A DNA stretch of 64,000 bases from Pseudomonas brassicacearum subsp. neoaurantiaca (GTDB lineage Bacteria; Pseudomonadota; Gammaproteobacteria; Pseudomonadales; Pseudomonadaceae). The stretch lies in NCBI RefSeq assembly GCF_013608025.1, contig NZ_VDLV01000013.1, positions 1 to 64,000 of the forward strand, read 5' to 3'. Positions 9,702 to 20,117 of this stretch are shown here, one piece after another. A program made the translations under genes and the position numbers. Every line of letters begins with the position of its first letter. Position 1 is the first letter of the stretch. The notes beneath the pieces are model-generated. The model saw only the letters and a program-made list of their open reading frames with translations, was not told where the DNA came from and made no database searches.

Positions 9702-9792
9702 GTGGCGAGGGAGCTTGCTCCCGCTGGACCGCGAAGCGGTCCCGAAATTTCACGACTGCTGCGCAGCCGAGCGGGAGCAAGCTCCCTCGCCA
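9702..9792. repeat. Family-A palindromic repeat
   Basis: Arms GTGGCGAGGGAGCTTGCTCC and its complement flank a centre with a second inverted core (ACCGCGAAGCGGTCC). The whole unit can fold into one long hairpin. It lies between two short minus-strand genes. Confidence 0.9.
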
Positions 9793-9815
9793 CAGAAGCA
9801 ACTATGCTCGTCGCT

Positions 9816-10100
9816 TCAGTTCTTTTGCGGCGGCAACTCGGGCAGGGCGCGCAACGCAGCTTCGTACCACTCGGTATCGAACGGGCGGTCTTCTTCCAGG
9901 ATCGCGTCGATTTCCACCGCCAGCACGTGGGCCATCAAGTTGAGGATCTCCTCACGCTCATAACCCACCAGGGTCAGCTTGTTGAACGTGGCCTTGGCCG
10001 CTGGCGGGTTGTCGCTTTCGATCTGGTTCTCGATGGCCTGGATCAGCGTGTTCTCGACGAATTCTTCTTCGTCGTTGTCGATGTCTGTCGGCTCGCTCAT
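9816..10100 (-). CDS. Conserved acidic hypothetical protein
   Basis: A 94-residue, strongly acidic protein (MSEPTDIDNDEEEFVEN) with a predicted helical body (TLIQAIENQIES, ATFNKLTLVGYEREEILNLMAHVLAVEIDAILEE). It has no signal peptide or membrane segment and no recognised enzymatic motif. The ATG at 10100 has a purine-rich AGGAGCC upstream, so the 13 extra upstream codons are rejected. The gene is conserved at this place near argH and cyaA in pseudomonads from memory, but the function is unknown. Confidence 0.8.
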   Translation of the reverse strand: MSEPTDIDNDEEEFVENTLIQAIENQIESDNPPAAKATFNKLTLVGYEREEILNLMAHVLAVEIDAILEEDRPFDTEWYEAALRALPELPPQKN

Positions 10101-10224
10101 GGCAGGCTCCTTTGGGAAAGGGCGCCAGTTTACCTGCATTCACCGGTGTGATGCGCCTGGCGCGAAACGCGCCGGCGGGCTATAACCCAAGGCTGCCAAC
10201 CCCGTACGGCCTGGAGGCTATGGA

Positions 10225-10884
10225 ATGCTTAAGCTTTATGGTTTTTGTGTCAGCAATTATTACAACATGGTCAAGCTGGCGCTGCTGGAGAAGGGCCTGC
10301 CCTTCGAAGAGGTCCCGTTTGTGGGTGCCCAGACCCCCGAAGCGCTGGCCATCAGCCCTCGCGGCAAAGTGCCGGTGCTGAAGACCGAACAAGGGTTCAT
10401 CAACGAAACCAGCGTGATCCTCGAATACATCGAGCAAACCCAACCGGGAAAGGCCCTGCTGCCGGCCGACCCGTTCGAGCGCGCCCAGGTATTGGCGTTG
10501 TGCCGCGAGATCGAGCTGTACATCGAGCTACCTGGACGAGCCTGCTACGCCGAGGCTTTTTTCGGCATGTCGGTGCCGGATGCGGTCAAGGAGAAGGCCA
10601 AGGGTGAATTGCTGCTGGGGTTCGCTTCGCTCGGTCGGCACGGAAAATTCTCGCCATACGTGGCAGGTGAGACCCTGAGCGTTGCCGACTTGTACTTTTA
10701 CTACAGCCTGTCGCTGGTTTTGCAGGTGGGCAAGAAGGTGTTCGATATCGACCTGCTGGCCGATATGCCGAAGGCGAAGGCCTTGATGGAGCTGATGGGG
10801 CAGAACCCGCACGTGCAGCGAATAGCGGCGGACAGGGAGGCAGAGATGCCGGCGTTCCTGGCTAGGATCTCCGCCAAGAAGTGA
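10225..10884 (+). CDS. Glutathione S-transferase family protein
   Basis: A 219-residue cytosolic glutathione transferase. The thioredoxin-like N-terminal domain has the glutathione-contacting SPRGKVPVL with the cis-proline and ETSVILEYIE near residues 46-70. The all-helical C-terminal domain carries the VAGETLSVADLYFYY N-capping box. It is a single gene between an acidic hypothetical protein and argH. The class cannot be fixed by eye, and the physiological substrate is unknown. Confidence 0.92.
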   Translation: MLKLYGFCVSNYYNMVKLALLEKGLPFEEVPFVGAQTPEALAISPRGKVPVLKTEQGFINETSVILEYIEQTQPGKALLPADPFERAQVLALCREIELYIELPGRACYAEAFFGMSVPDAVKEKAKGELLLGFASLGRHGKFSPYVAGETLSVADLYFYYSLSLVLQVGKKVFDIDLLADMPKAKALMELMGQNPHVQRIAADREAEMPAFLARISAKK

Positions 10885-10909
10885 GCTTTCTGGTGGCTTG
10901 AAGGACGCC

Positions 10910-11003
10910 TTCGCGAGCAGGCTCGCTCCCACAGTAGATCTTGGCTGAACTCACGGTAGTGTGAACATGAAGATCCAGTGTAGGAGCGAGCCTGCTCGCG
11001 AAG
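10910..11003. repeat. Family-B palindromic repeat pair
   Basis: TTCGCGAGCAGGCTCGCTCC at the left faces its complement, GGAGCGAGCCTGCTCGCGAA, at the right, with about 45 bases between. It lies between the converging GST gene and argH, where it could end or protect both transcripts. Confidence 0.88.
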
Positions 11004-11013
11004 CTTTTTAGCT

Positions 11014-12408
<1,395 letters not shown>

Positions 12409-12868
12409 GAATTCGCTCGTGATCGGCTGGAAAAAAGTAGCGGTTGAAGGCTGTGGCGGATGATAGCAGGGTTGCCGGGGCTGGCGCTGGCAGTGGTCGC
12501 CAGGTTTTTCGCAGCGAACGCCAACGGATCCAAAGGGTTTTTCGCACAACGATATTTTTCGATTGAGCAATATCGTCGCGGCAACCGTCTACAGTGGACG
12601 GTAAGGCTTTGCTTTTTCACCTGGACGCATCGGATGCACCAAGCAAGGGGGTGTGCATATTGGTCAAATCGATTGTTAACAAACCCTGTGGCGACGCTGT
12701 GCGACAACAGGCCTCGAGCATCGGTCGGCAAGCGCTGGTAAAGATAGGCAACCGCCTCGCGGCACTTTTTGGCCCTCGGACGAGTCTTAGCGTGGATCGC
12801 GGTGACGGATGTCACTTCCCCTGTCTACGCTATCCTTGTGCGAGACTCACGCAGGAATCCAGCGCAAT
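12409..12868. other. argH-algR intergenic region without fimS/algZ
   Basis: 460 bases between divergent argH and algR hold no convincing gene. A perfect 8-base inverted repeat (ACGATATT 12549-12556, AATATCGT 12569-12576, 12-base spacer) may be an operator or hairpin. The short plus-strand frames here have no recognisable protein. In P. aeruginosa this place holds the sensor gene fimS/algZ, which needs more than 1 kb and is not here even as a remnant that I can see. Confidence 0.7.
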
Positions 12869-13615
12869 ATGAATGTCCTGATCGTTGACGACGAACCACT
12901 GGCCCGCGAGCGCCTGAGCCGATTGCTCGGTGAACTCGAGGGTTACAGTGTCCTGGAGCCGAGCGCCACCAATGGCGAAGAGGCATTGGCCCTTATTGAC
13001 AGCCACAAGCCGGATATCGTGCTGCTCGACATTCGCATGCCTGGCCTGGACGGCTTGCAGGTCGCGGCGAAACTGTGCGAGCGCGAGTCCCCGCCCGCGG
13101 TGGTGTTTTGCACCACACGGGACGACTTCCCCCCCGAGGTGTTGCAGGCAGGCGCCGTGGGCTACTTGATCAAGCCTGTTTCCGTCGAGGCGCTGGAAGA
13201 GGCGCTGCGCAAGGCAGAGCGGCCGAACCGCACGCAACTGGCGGCGCTGACCCGTCCGGCCGCCGAAAGTGGCAGTGGTCCTCGCAGCCATATCAGTGCG
13301 CGGACGCGCAAAGGGATCGAACTGATCCCGTTGAACCAAGTGGTCTATTTCATTGCCGATCATAAATACGTGACGTTGCGCCACGAAAGCGGCGAAGTGC
13401 TGCTGGACGAGCCACTCAAGGCCCTCGAGGACGAGTTCGGCGAGCGGTTCGTGCGCATTCATCGCAACGCGCTGGTGGCGCGTGAACGCATCGAGCGGTT
13501 GCAGCGCACGCCCCATGGGCATTTCCAGTTGTATCTCAAAGGGCTTAACGGCGATGCGCTGATTGTCAGCCGGCGGCATGTCGCGGGTGTGCGCAAGATG
13601 ATGCAGCAGCTTTAG
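12869..13615 (+). CDS. algR: LytTR response regulator AlgR
   Basis: A 248-residue response regulator. The receiver domain (residues 1-125) has the acidic pocket VDDEP, the phospho-acceptor D54 in IVLLDIRMPGLDG and the conserved lysine in YLIKPVS. The C-terminal LytTR DNA-binding domain starts near residue 145 (SHISARTRKGIELIP) and includes FVRIHRNALVAR. In P. aeruginosa AlgR controls alginate, twitching and virulence genes with FimS/AlgZ as partner. Here no sensor gene is adjacent, so phosphorylation would need a distant kinase or may be dispensable. It is followed by hemC, as usual. Confidence 0.95.
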   Translation: MNVLIVDDEPLARERLSRLLGELEGYSVLEPSATNGEEALALIDSHKPDIVLLDIRMPGLDGLQVAAKLCERESPPAVVFCTTRDDFPPEVLQAGAVGYLIKPVSVEALEEALRKAERPNRTQLAALTRPAAESGSGPRSHISARTRKGIELIPLNQVVYFIADHKYVTLRHESGEVLLDEPLKALEDEFGERFVRIHRNALVARERIERLQRTPHGHFQLYLKGLNGDALIVSRRHVAGVRKMMQQL

Positions 13616-13742
13616 CGCGACGCCTCGATGGGTTCTGTTTCCAGGATTGGCGGCCAGGGAGGCCTCGGGGTCGTGATTCAAATCAAAGCGGATTTGGCTG
13701 AGCTGTTATTATCTGCCGTATCTTTTAAGTACGGATTGATCC

Positions 13743-14684
13743 ATGTCCCCTCGCGAGATCCGCATCGCCACCCGTAAAAGCGCCTTGGCCCTCTGGCAGG
13801 CCGAATACGTCAAAGCCCGCCTGGAAGCGGCCCATCCCGGTCTGATCGTAACGCTGGTGCCGATGGTCAGCCGTGGGGACAAGCTGCTTGATTCGCCACT
13901 GTCGAAGATCGGGGGCAAGGGCCTTTTCGTCAAGGAACTGGAAACTGCCTTGCTGGACAACGAAGCCGATATCGCCGTGCATTCGATGAAAGACGTGCCC
14001 ATGGATTTCCCCCTGGGCCTGGGTCTTTTCTGTATCTGCGAGCGGGAAGACCCGCGCGATGCTTTCGTTTCCAATACCTGGCCGAGCCTTGATGCATTGC
14101 CCGCCGGGAGTGTGGTGGGTACTTCCAGCCTGCGTCGCCAGGCACAGCTGCTGACCCGTCGTCCCGATCTGCAGATCCGTTTCCTGCGCGGCAACGTCAA
14201 CACTCGCCTGGCGAAGCTCGATGCCGGCGAGTACGACGCGATCATCCTCGCCGCCGCCGGTTTGATCCGCTTGGGTTTCGAAGACCGCATCACCTCGGCC
14301 ATCAGTGTCGACGACAGCTTGCCGGCTGGCGGGCAGGGTGCGGTAGGGATCGAGTGCCGAAGCGCCGACGACGAAATCCATGCCTTGCTGGCGCCTTTGC
14401 ACCACGAAGACACCGCCATCCGTGTGTTCGCCGAACGTGCCCTCAATAAACATCTGAATGGCGGCTGCCAGGTGCCGATTGCCTGCTACGCCGTGCTCGA
14501 GGGCGAGCAAGTCTGGTTGCGTGGCCTTGTCGGTGATCCGAACGGCGGCACGCTGCTCAGCGCTGAAGCCCGGGCGCCGCGCCACGATGCCGAGGCGTTG
14601 GGTGTACGGGTCGCCGAAGACCTGCTGAGCCAAGGCGCAGACGACATCCTCAAGAAAGTCTACGGCGAGGCAGGCCCCGCGTGA
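13743..14684 (+). CDS. hemC: Porphobilinogen deaminase (hydroxymethylbilane synthase)
   Basis: A 313-residue enzyme that polymerises four porphobilinogens into hydroxymethylbilane on a dipyrromethane cofactor. The cofactor-binding cysteine is in [11 protein letters not shown] near residue 242. Active-site elements HSMKDVP and [10 protein letters not shown] are present. The stop overlaps the GTG start of hemD by four bases (GTGA), so translation is coupled. It is the first gene of hemC-hemDX-hemY. Confidence 0.97.
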   Translation: MSPREIRIATRKSALALWQAEYVKARLEAAHPGLIVTLVPMVSRGDKLLDSPLSKIGGKGLFVKELETALLDNEADIAVHSMKDVPMDFPLGLGLFCICEREDPRDAFVSNTWPSLDALPAGSVVGTSSLRRQAQLLTRRPDLQIRFLRGNVNTRLAKLDAGEYDAIILAAAGLIRLGFEDRITSAISVDDSLPAGGQGAVGIECRSADDEIHALLAPLHHEDTAIRVFAERALNKHLNGGCQVPIACYAVLEGEQVWLRGLVGDPNGGTLLSAEARAPRHDAEALGVRVAEDLLSQGADDILKKVYGEAGPA

Positions 14685-16594
14685 CAGGTTGGCGCCTGCT
14701 GCTTACCCGTCCGGCGGACGAGTCGCGCGCGCTGGCGGCCGTTCTGGCGGATGCCCGGGTCTACAGCAGCAGCCTGCCGTTGCTGGATATCGAGCCGATT
14801 CCCCTTGCAGCGTCCGGGCAGGCAACCCTCCAGTCCCTGGATCAATATTGTGCCGTGATCGTGGTGAGCAAACCCGCTGCACGGTTGTGCGTGGAACTGT
14901 TGCGCCAATATTGGCCGCAACCCCCGGACCAACAATGGTTCAGCGTCGGGGCTGCGACCGGCCAGATTCTTGCCGACGCCGGTCTTGGCGTGTCTTATCC
15001 CGATAACGGCGACGACAGCGAGGCCTTGCTTGAGCTCGCGGCGTTGCGCCAGGCTATCGATCGACCCGACCCGCGCGTCTTGATCGTGCGCGGTGAAGGC
15101 GGGCGCGGTTTGCTGGCAGAGCGTTTGCGCGAGCAAGGTGCTAGTGTCGATTACCTGGAGCTGTACCGGCGCGGCCTGCCGCAATATGGCCAGGACGCGT
15201 TGCCGGCGAAGGTCGAAGCGGAACGCTTGAACGCCCTGGTGGTCAGCAGTGGGCAGAGCTTCGAGCATCTGCACCGGTTGGCCGGTGAAGCGTGGCCCGC
15301 CCTGGCGCAGCTACCGTTGTTCGTACCAAGCCCCAGGGTCGCCGAGATGGCGCGTGCCGCCGGGGCTCGGATAGTTGTGGATTGCCGTGGCGCCAGTGCC
15401 GCGGCTTTGCTGGCGGCGTTACGGGAACATTCCGTGCCGTTTTCTAATGCAAAGGATGGACACGTGAGCGAAACAGCCTTGCCAAAAGATCAAGATCAGC
15501 CAGCGATCGATGCCCCGCTTGACGCCAAGGCGCCGATAGCGCCGCGTCGCGGCAACGGACTGGCGATTGTCGCGCTGTTGTTGGGGGCCGCCGGCGTGGC
15601 CGTGGGTGGCTGGGGCGTGTGGCAAGTGCGCCACTTGCAAGCCAACACCCAGCAGCAATCCGCCCAGGTCCAGACGCTCAATGACCAGGCCCAGAGCCTC
15701 AAGCTCAATGAGCAACGCCTGAGTGAGCGCCTGGAGCAGTTGCCCCCGGCTGAAGAGCTGGAAGAGCGGCGCCGCCAGGTCGCGCAGTTGCAGGGCGATC
15801 AGCAGCGCTTGAACCAGCGCCTGGAAACCGTGCTCGGTGCCAGCCGCAAGGATTGGCGCCTGGCCGAAGCCGAACACTTGTTGCGCCTCGCCAGCCTGCG
15901 TCTTTCCGCCCTCCAGGACATCAGCAGCGCCCAGGCCTTGGTGCAGGGCGCGGATGAAATCCTGCGCGAGCAAAACGATCCGGGATCGTTCGCCGCACGC
16001 GAGCAACTGGCCAAGACCCTCGCCGCGCTGCGCAGCACCGAACAACCGGATCGCACCGGCCTGTTCCTCCAGTTGGGTGCCTTGCGCGACCAGGTGCTGC
16101 AGCTTTCGGAAGTGGCTCCGGAGTATAAGGATCGTGGTGAATCCCTGCTGGGCCTGACCGCCGATGGCGATGGTGCCAGCCGTTGGGCGCAGTGGTGGGA
16201 TCAGATCTCCCGCTACATCCGCATCGATTTCAATGCCGATGAAAACGTTCGCCCACTCCTGGCCGGGCAAAGCCTGATGCAGGTGCGCCTGGCCCTGGGC
16301 CTGGCGCTGGAGCAGGCGCAATGGGCCGCGCTCAACGGCCAGGCGCCGGTCTATATCCAGGCGCTGACCGAAGCGCGGGATGTGCTCAAGAACAACTTCA
16401 ACCAGGACAACCCGCAAAGCAGGATCATGCTCGAACGCGTCGTCGAGCTGAGCAAGCTGCCGGTGACCGTGGTCACGCCGGACCTGACCGGCACGTTGAG
16501 CGCGGTCCAGGCCTACCTCGAACGTCGCAACGTGAATGCCGAAGAATCCGTCAAGCCGATGCCCACGGCCGGCGAGCAGGAGACCACGCCATGA
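14681..16594 (+). CDS. hemDX: Fused uroporphyrinogen-III synthase / HemX membrane protein
   Basis: A single 637-codon frame joins two proteins that are separate in P. aeruginosa. Residues 1-255 are uroporphyrinogen-III synthase ([39 protein letters not shown]), which closes and isomerises hydroxymethylbilane. Residues 262-637 are HemX: one membrane segment at about 293-313, a long Gln/Leu-rich coiled coil at about 317-390 and a helical periplasmic domain. An in-frame GTG at 15464, after a purine-rich AAAGGATGGA, could still start HemX by itself, so a fused product, separate products or both are possible. The stop overlaps hemY (ATGA). Confidence 0.88.
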   Translation: MTGWRLLLTRPADESRALAAVLADARVYSSSLPLLDIEPIPLAASGQATLQSLDQYCAVIVVSKPAARLCVELLRQYWPQPPDQQWFSVGAATGQILADAGLGVSYPDNGDDSEALLELAALRQAIDRPDPRVLIVRGEGGRGLLAERLREQGASVDYLELYRRGLPQYGQDALPAKVEAERLNALVVSSGQSFEHLHRLAGEAWPALAQLPLFVPSPRVAEMARAAGARIVVDCRGASAAALLAALREHSVPFSNAKDGHVSETALPKDQDQPAIDAPLDAKAPIAPRRGNGLAIVALLLGAAGVAVGGWGVWQVRHLQANTQQQSAQVQTLNDQAQSLKLNEQRLSERLEQLPPAEELEERRRQVAQLQGDQQRLNQRLETVLGASRKDWRLAEAEHLLRLASLRLSALQDISSAQALVQGADEILREQNDPGSFAAREQLAKTLAALRSTEQPDRTGLFLQLGALRDQVLQLSEVAPEYKDRGESLLGLTADGDGASRWAQWWDQISRYIRIDFNADENVRPLLAGQSLMQVRLALGLALEQAQWAALNGQAPVYIQALTEARDVLKNNFNQDNPQSRIMLERVVELSKLPVTVVTPDLTGTLSAVQAYLERRNVNAEESVKPMPTAGEQETTP

Positions 16595-17832
16595 AGCGCC
16601 TCTACGTAATTCTGTTCGTGGTCATCGCTGTCGCCGCCGTGCTGGGCGTGGCGATTGCCGAGCATTCGGGTTACGTGCTCGTGGCGTACAAGAACTTCCG
16701 TTACGAAGCCGGTCTCTGGGTCACCCTCGCATTGCTGGCTGTGCTCTGGCTGGTATGGCGAGGCGTGAGCGCCTTGATCGGGCTGGTCACCACGTCCACC
16801 GGCGTGGTCAATCCGTGGTCGCGACGCAACCGCAGTCGTCGCGTGCAAGTCGCTATCGAACACGGCCAGTTGGACCTGGCTGAAGGTCGCTGGGCCAGCG
16901 CCCAGCGGCACCTGTATCGTGCGGCCGAAGCCGAGCGCCAGCCCTTGTTGTATTACCTCGGTGCCGCTCGCGCGGCCAATGAGCAAGGTCTTTATGAGCA
17001 AAGCGACAGTTTGCTGGAGCGCGCCCTGGAGCGTCAGCCCCAGGCGGAACTGGCCATCGCGCTGACGCACGCTCAGTTGCAGACCGACCGGGGCGACACC
17101 GACGGTGCCTTGGATACGCTGCAAGCCATGCATGAACGCCATCCGCATAATGTGCAGGTCTTGCGCCAGTTGCAGCGCTTGCACCAACAGCGCGGTGACT
17201 GGTCGGCAGTGATCCGGCTGTTGCCTGAGTTACGCAAGGACAAAGTACTGCCCCCCGCTGAACTGGCCGAGCTGGAGCGTCGTGCCTGGGGCGAAAACCT
17301 CACCCTGGCGGCACACCGCGAAGCTGATGGCAGCGTCGGCTTGCAGTCGCTCAACCGCGCCTGGCAACAACTGAGTTCCGCACAGCGCCAGGAGCCGGCA
17401 TTGGTGTTGGCCTACGCCGAACAGCTCCGGCAACTGGGCGCTCAAGTGGAAGCGGAAGACGTGTTGCGCACCGCCCTCAAGCGCCAGTACGACAGCCACC
17501 TGGCGCGCCTGTATGGCCTGGTGCGCGGTGCGGATCCAACCCGTCAGCTGCAAGTCGCCGAGGGCTGGCTCAAGGACCATCCGACGGATCCAAGCCTGTT
17601 GCTGACGTTGGGGCGCCTGTGCCTGCAAAACAGTTTGTGGGGCAAGGCCCGGGATTATCTGGAAAGCAGCTTGCGGGCCCAGCGTAACCCCGAGGCCTGC
17701 GCCGAGCTTGCGCGGTTGTTGGCGCAGCTGGGGGATGCGGAGCGTAGCAACCAGCTCTTCCAGGAGGGGTTGGGGTTGTTGGACGAGCGTTTGCTTGCAG
17801 CACCCCTGCCGGTTCCGGCTCAGGCCATTTGA
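16591..17832 (+). CDS. hemY: HemY-type TPR membrane protein
   Basis: A 413-residue inner-membrane protein with two N-terminal membrane segments (about residues 4-24 and 42-62) followed by a TPR-rich cytoplasmic or periplasmic domain (GQLDLAEGRWASAQRHLYRAAEAE and later helix pairs). This is the gammaproteobacterial HemY of the hemCDXY operon, not the protoporphyrinogen oxidase of the same name in Bacillus. Its role is unclear; it is thought to help tetrapyrrole synthesis or envelope assembly. It overlaps hemX by four bases. Confidence 0.93.
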   Translation: MKRLYVILFVVIAVAAVLGVAIAEHSGYVLVAYKNFRYEAGLWVTLALLAVLWLVWRGVSALIGLVTTSTGVVNPWSRRNRSRRVQVAIEHGQLDLAEGRWASAQRHLYRAAEAERQPLLYYLGAARAANEQGLYEQSDSLLERALERQPQAELAIALTHAQLQTDRGDTDGALDTLQAMHERHPHNVQVLRQLQRLHQQRGDWSAVIRLLPELRKDKVLPPAELAELERRAWGENLTLAAHREADGSVGLQSLNRAWQQLSSAQRQEPALVLAYAEQLRQLGAQVEAEDVLRTALKRQYDSHLARLYGLVRGADPTRQLQVAEGWLKDHPTDPSLLLTLGRLCLQNSLWGKARDYLESSLRAQRNPEACAELARLLAQLGDAERSNQLFQEGLGLLDERLLAAPLPVPAQAI

Positions 17833-17954
17833 GCGGTCAATGAATCGTTGTAGCGCGAGCGTTTGAAACGCTTTCGGTAAAGTCCTACAGCGAACTGCGC
17901 GAAGTCTCGTTGTGTCTGTCGGGAATTCCCTACACCTTTGGTGAAGTGTCCGCA

Positions 17955-18018
17955 CGGGCCTGCCTTGAAAGGCCCGACGGCTTTCCTCTACCGTAACAGC
18001 TTGTCTCTTCTGTTACGG
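17955..18018 (+). promoter_or_regulatory. Two perfect stem-loops in the dsbH leader
   Basis: CGGGCC (17955-17960) pairs with GGCCCG (17971-17976). CCGTAACAG (17991-17999) pairs with CTGTTACGG (18010-18018), ending seven bases before the dsbH ATG. The second right arm contains the likely ribosome-binding bases (ACGGAAC), so folding would hide them. There is no T-run, so these are not ordinary terminators. Confidence 0.55.
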
Positions 18019-18025
18019 AACCGCC

Positions 18026-18568
18026 ATGTCTTTGGCCAGCTCACGCTTCTTGTTTCTCATGGCTTCCATCGCCGCAGCCCTGGCTCTGGGCATCGCCAGT
18101 TATCTGGAATACGCGGTCGGCCTGACCCCGTGCAGCTTGTGCATTTTGCAGCGGTTATGCCTGATGATCTTCCTGGTGAATTGCCTCGGGGCGTGCGTGC
18201 ACGGTCCTGGCCGAAAGGGCAGCGTTGTCTATGCCACCGCAGCGGTGGTGTTTGCATCCGCAGGGTTGATGCTGGCGTGGCGTCAGGTCTTGGTGCAGAG
18301 CGCTTCGGTTGAGTATTTGCCTGACTGCGTTACCCGGTTGAAGGAAGCGGATTCGTGGTGGCGTGCCGTGAGCCATGTGCTTGAGGGTGCTATCGACTGC
18401 ACAAGGGTCACCTGGACGTTATTCGATCTGAGTATGCCCGAGTGGAGCCTGCTGTTTTTTCTTGCCCTGGCCATTTCGATGAGCTATCTGCTGTTGCGCC
18501 TGGCCTGGGATGCCCTGGTCCGCCCTTTCAGCGACCAGAGGTCGCAGTTGGTCAGGGTGTTGGATTAA
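18026..18568 (+). CDS. dsbH: DsbB-family disulfide oxidoreductase DsbH
   Basis: A 180-residue inner-membrane protein with four hydrophobic segments that would reoxidise periplasmic DsbA using quinone. The first redox pair is CSLC in GLTPCSLCILQR. The second periplasmic loop has the other pair (PDCVTRL and AIDCTRV). These cysteine positions and the segment order match DsbB. Pseudomonads carry two such proteins; the one next to algQ is called DsbH. A strong hairpin lies directly over its ribosome-binding site. Confidence 0.92.
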   Translation: MSLASSRFLFLMASIAAALALGIASYLEYAVGLTPCSLCILQRLCLMIFLVNCLGACVHGPGRKGSVVYATAAVVFASAGLMLAWRQVLVQSASVEYLPDCVTRLKEADSWWRAVSHVLEGAIDCTRVTWTLFDLSMPEWSLLFFLALAISMSYLLLRLAWDALVRPFSDQRSQLVRVLD

Positions 18569-18599
18569 ACACTTGTATGAACTTTATCTCCTGCGTACC

Positions 18600-18637
18600 T
18601 TGAAGCGGTTGTCGTGCGGGCATAATCTGGCCCGCAC
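18600..18637 (+). promoter_or_regulatory. Candidate sigma-70 promoter of algQ with overlapping dyad
   Basis: TTGAAG (18600-18605) and TAATCT (18623-18628) are separated by 17 bases. A perfect 9-base inverted repeat, CGTGCGGGC at 18613-18621 and its complement at 18630-18638, straddles the -10 element, so a bound protein or a hairpin there could block initiation. This is read by eye, with no expression evidence. Confidence 0.45.
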
Positions 18638-18744
18638 GTATCATTGGAATTGTGCCACTCGATCATGTTGTACCTGGCGTGTTCCTGGTCATCCAGGTGT
18701 GTTCCAGGCTGCGAGGGGCATGACTCAGAAGGGAAGAAATCACC

Positions 18745-19203
18745 ATGCTCGAAAGTTGTCAGAATGCTCAGGAACGCTGGGGTGGGGTGCATCTGCTGAT
18801 CGACCGCTGGTTGCAGGAGCGTCACGAACTGGTTCGGGCCTATGATGCTCTTGGCGGCAAGCCCGAAGCGTTGAGTGAAAGCCGCAAACCCCTGCAGGAG
18901 TTCTGTGGCGTGCTGGTGGACTATGTCTCCGCCGGCCATTTCGAGATATATGAACAACTGACGAGCGAGGCCAAGGCCTTCAACGACAAGCGTGGCCTGG
19001 AATTGGCCGACACGATTTATCCGCGCATCGACGTCATCACCGAAAAATTGCTGGCCTTCAATGATCTCTGCGACGAAGGCAAGTGCGTGGCGGAAAAATT
19101 CAAGGAGTTGGGTGGCTTGCTCCACGAGCGTTTCGAACTGGAAGACTGCCTGATCGAAGTGTTGCACAACGCCCATAAGGAAGAGGCTGCGGTCCAGGCT
19201 TGA
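18745..19203 (+). CDS. algQ: Anti-sigma-70 factor AlgQ (Rsd family)
   Basis: A 152-residue, all-helical cytoplasmic protein of the Rsd/AlgQ family ([50 protein letters not shown]). AlgQ binds region 4 of the housekeeping sigma factor and shifts polymerase use, affecting alginate and siderophore genes in Pseudomonas. A GGGAAGAAAT ribosome-binding region precedes the ATG. It has its own candidate promoter after dsbH and ends in a strong bidirectional terminator. Confidence 0.95.
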   Translation: MLESCQNAQERWGGVHLLIDRWLQERHELVRAYDALGGKPEALSESRKPLQEFCGVLVDYVSAGHFEIYEQLTSEAKAFNDKRGLELADTIYPRIDVITEKLLAFNDLCDEGKCVAEKFKELGGLLHERFELEDCLIEVLHNAHKEEAAVQA

Positions 19204-19218
19204 GGACTTCGCGGTCAA

Positions 19219-19253
19219 TAAAAAACGGTGCGCATTGCGCACCGTTTTTTTTT
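19219..19253. terminator. Bidirectional terminator between algQ and FKBP gene
   Basis: ACGGTGCGC and GCGCACCGT form a perfect 9-base stem with a three-base loop, an A-run on the left and a T-run on the right. It would serve both converging genes. Confidence 0.93.
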
Positions 19254-19258
19254 GCGCC

Positions 19259-19924
19259 TCAGGTCGTCGCGCCGAGCAATTCGATTTCAAACACCAGTGG
19301 CGTGAAAGGCGGAATCACATCCCCTGCACCTTCGGCACCGTAGGCCAGCGCCGACGGAATCACCAACCGCCATTTCGCACCCACCGGCATCTGCGGCAGC
19401 GCACTGCGCCAGCCATCGATCACGCTATCCAGGTTGAACCACTGCGCCTGATGATTGGAATCGAACACCGTGCCGTCCGGCAGCCGCCCGACGTACAACA
19501 CCTGGACCTTGCCGTGGGGGCCGGCTTTGCTGCCGCTGCCGGGTTTGAGTTCGGTCAGCAGGATCCCGTCCGGCAGTTGCTGCACGCCCGGCCGGCTTTT
19601 CTCATCGTTAAGAAATTTCTGCTCGGTCTTCAAGGCCACTTGGGTCTCGGGTGATGCCGTTTGCGCGGTCAGTTGCGCCTGGTGTTCGGCCAGGATCTGC
19701 TCGATGCGTTCGTCCTTCAGGGCCAGCGGCTTACCGAGATAGGCCTGTTGCAGGCCTTCGACCAAGGCTTGTATCTGCAAGTCGGGCACGTCCTGGCGCA
19801 AGCGTTCGCCAAGGCTCGCGCCGAGGCTGTAGGCCAGGTCGTGGGCATCGTTTGCGTTGGTTTTCTCAGCGGCCTGCGCCATGGGGAATACCAAGCAAAA
19901 GAATAGAAAAAGGTGACGCGACAT
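19259..19924 (-). CDS. FKBP-type peptidyl-prolyl cis-trans isomerase
   Basis: A 221-residue exported protein. An 18-residue signal peptide (MSRHLFLFFCLVFPMAQA) is followed by a Mip/FklB-type helical dimerisation domain (DLAYSLGASLGERL to about residue 115) and a C-terminal FKBP isomerase domain with GRLPDGTVFDSN, VIDGWRSALPQMPVG and VIPSALAYG. It probably assists folding in the periplasm or at the outer membrane. The usual VIPGW is VIDGW here, a small change in the active-site loop. It lies between algQ and algP on the opposite strand, as in P. aeruginosa. Confidence 0.93.
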   Translation of the reverse strand: MSRHLFLFFCLVFPMAQAAEKTNANDAHDLAYSLGASLGERLRQDVPDLQIQALVEGLQQAYLGKPLALKDERIEQILAEHQAQLTAQTASPETQVALKTEQKFLNDEKSRPGVQQLPDGILLTELKPGSGSKAGPHGKVQVLYVGRLPDGTVFDSNHQAQWFNLDSVIDGWRSALPQMPVGAKWRLVIPSALAYGAEGAGDVIPPFTPLVFEIELLGATT

Positions 19925-20117
19925 GTGTGCTTACTCCGGCCTCGATTCGAGGGATTATGCCAGTGCCGATATCTGTGCAAGCGCATGGTCGTGGCAATGC
20001 TGCAGAAGATTTTTTGCGACTTGCAACGCAACGCCATGTGTAGTGTCAACATGCCCTAGCGGCGGTTGCAGCAGAGGTCTAGTATGAGCCGCACTCACGT
20101 CAGTCAGGAGGTAAACC

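Noticed and set aside
12460..12741. 93-codon frame in the argH-algR gap as a fimS remnant
   Set aside because: No histidine-kinase or membrane-segment pattern of FimS/AlgZ is visible.
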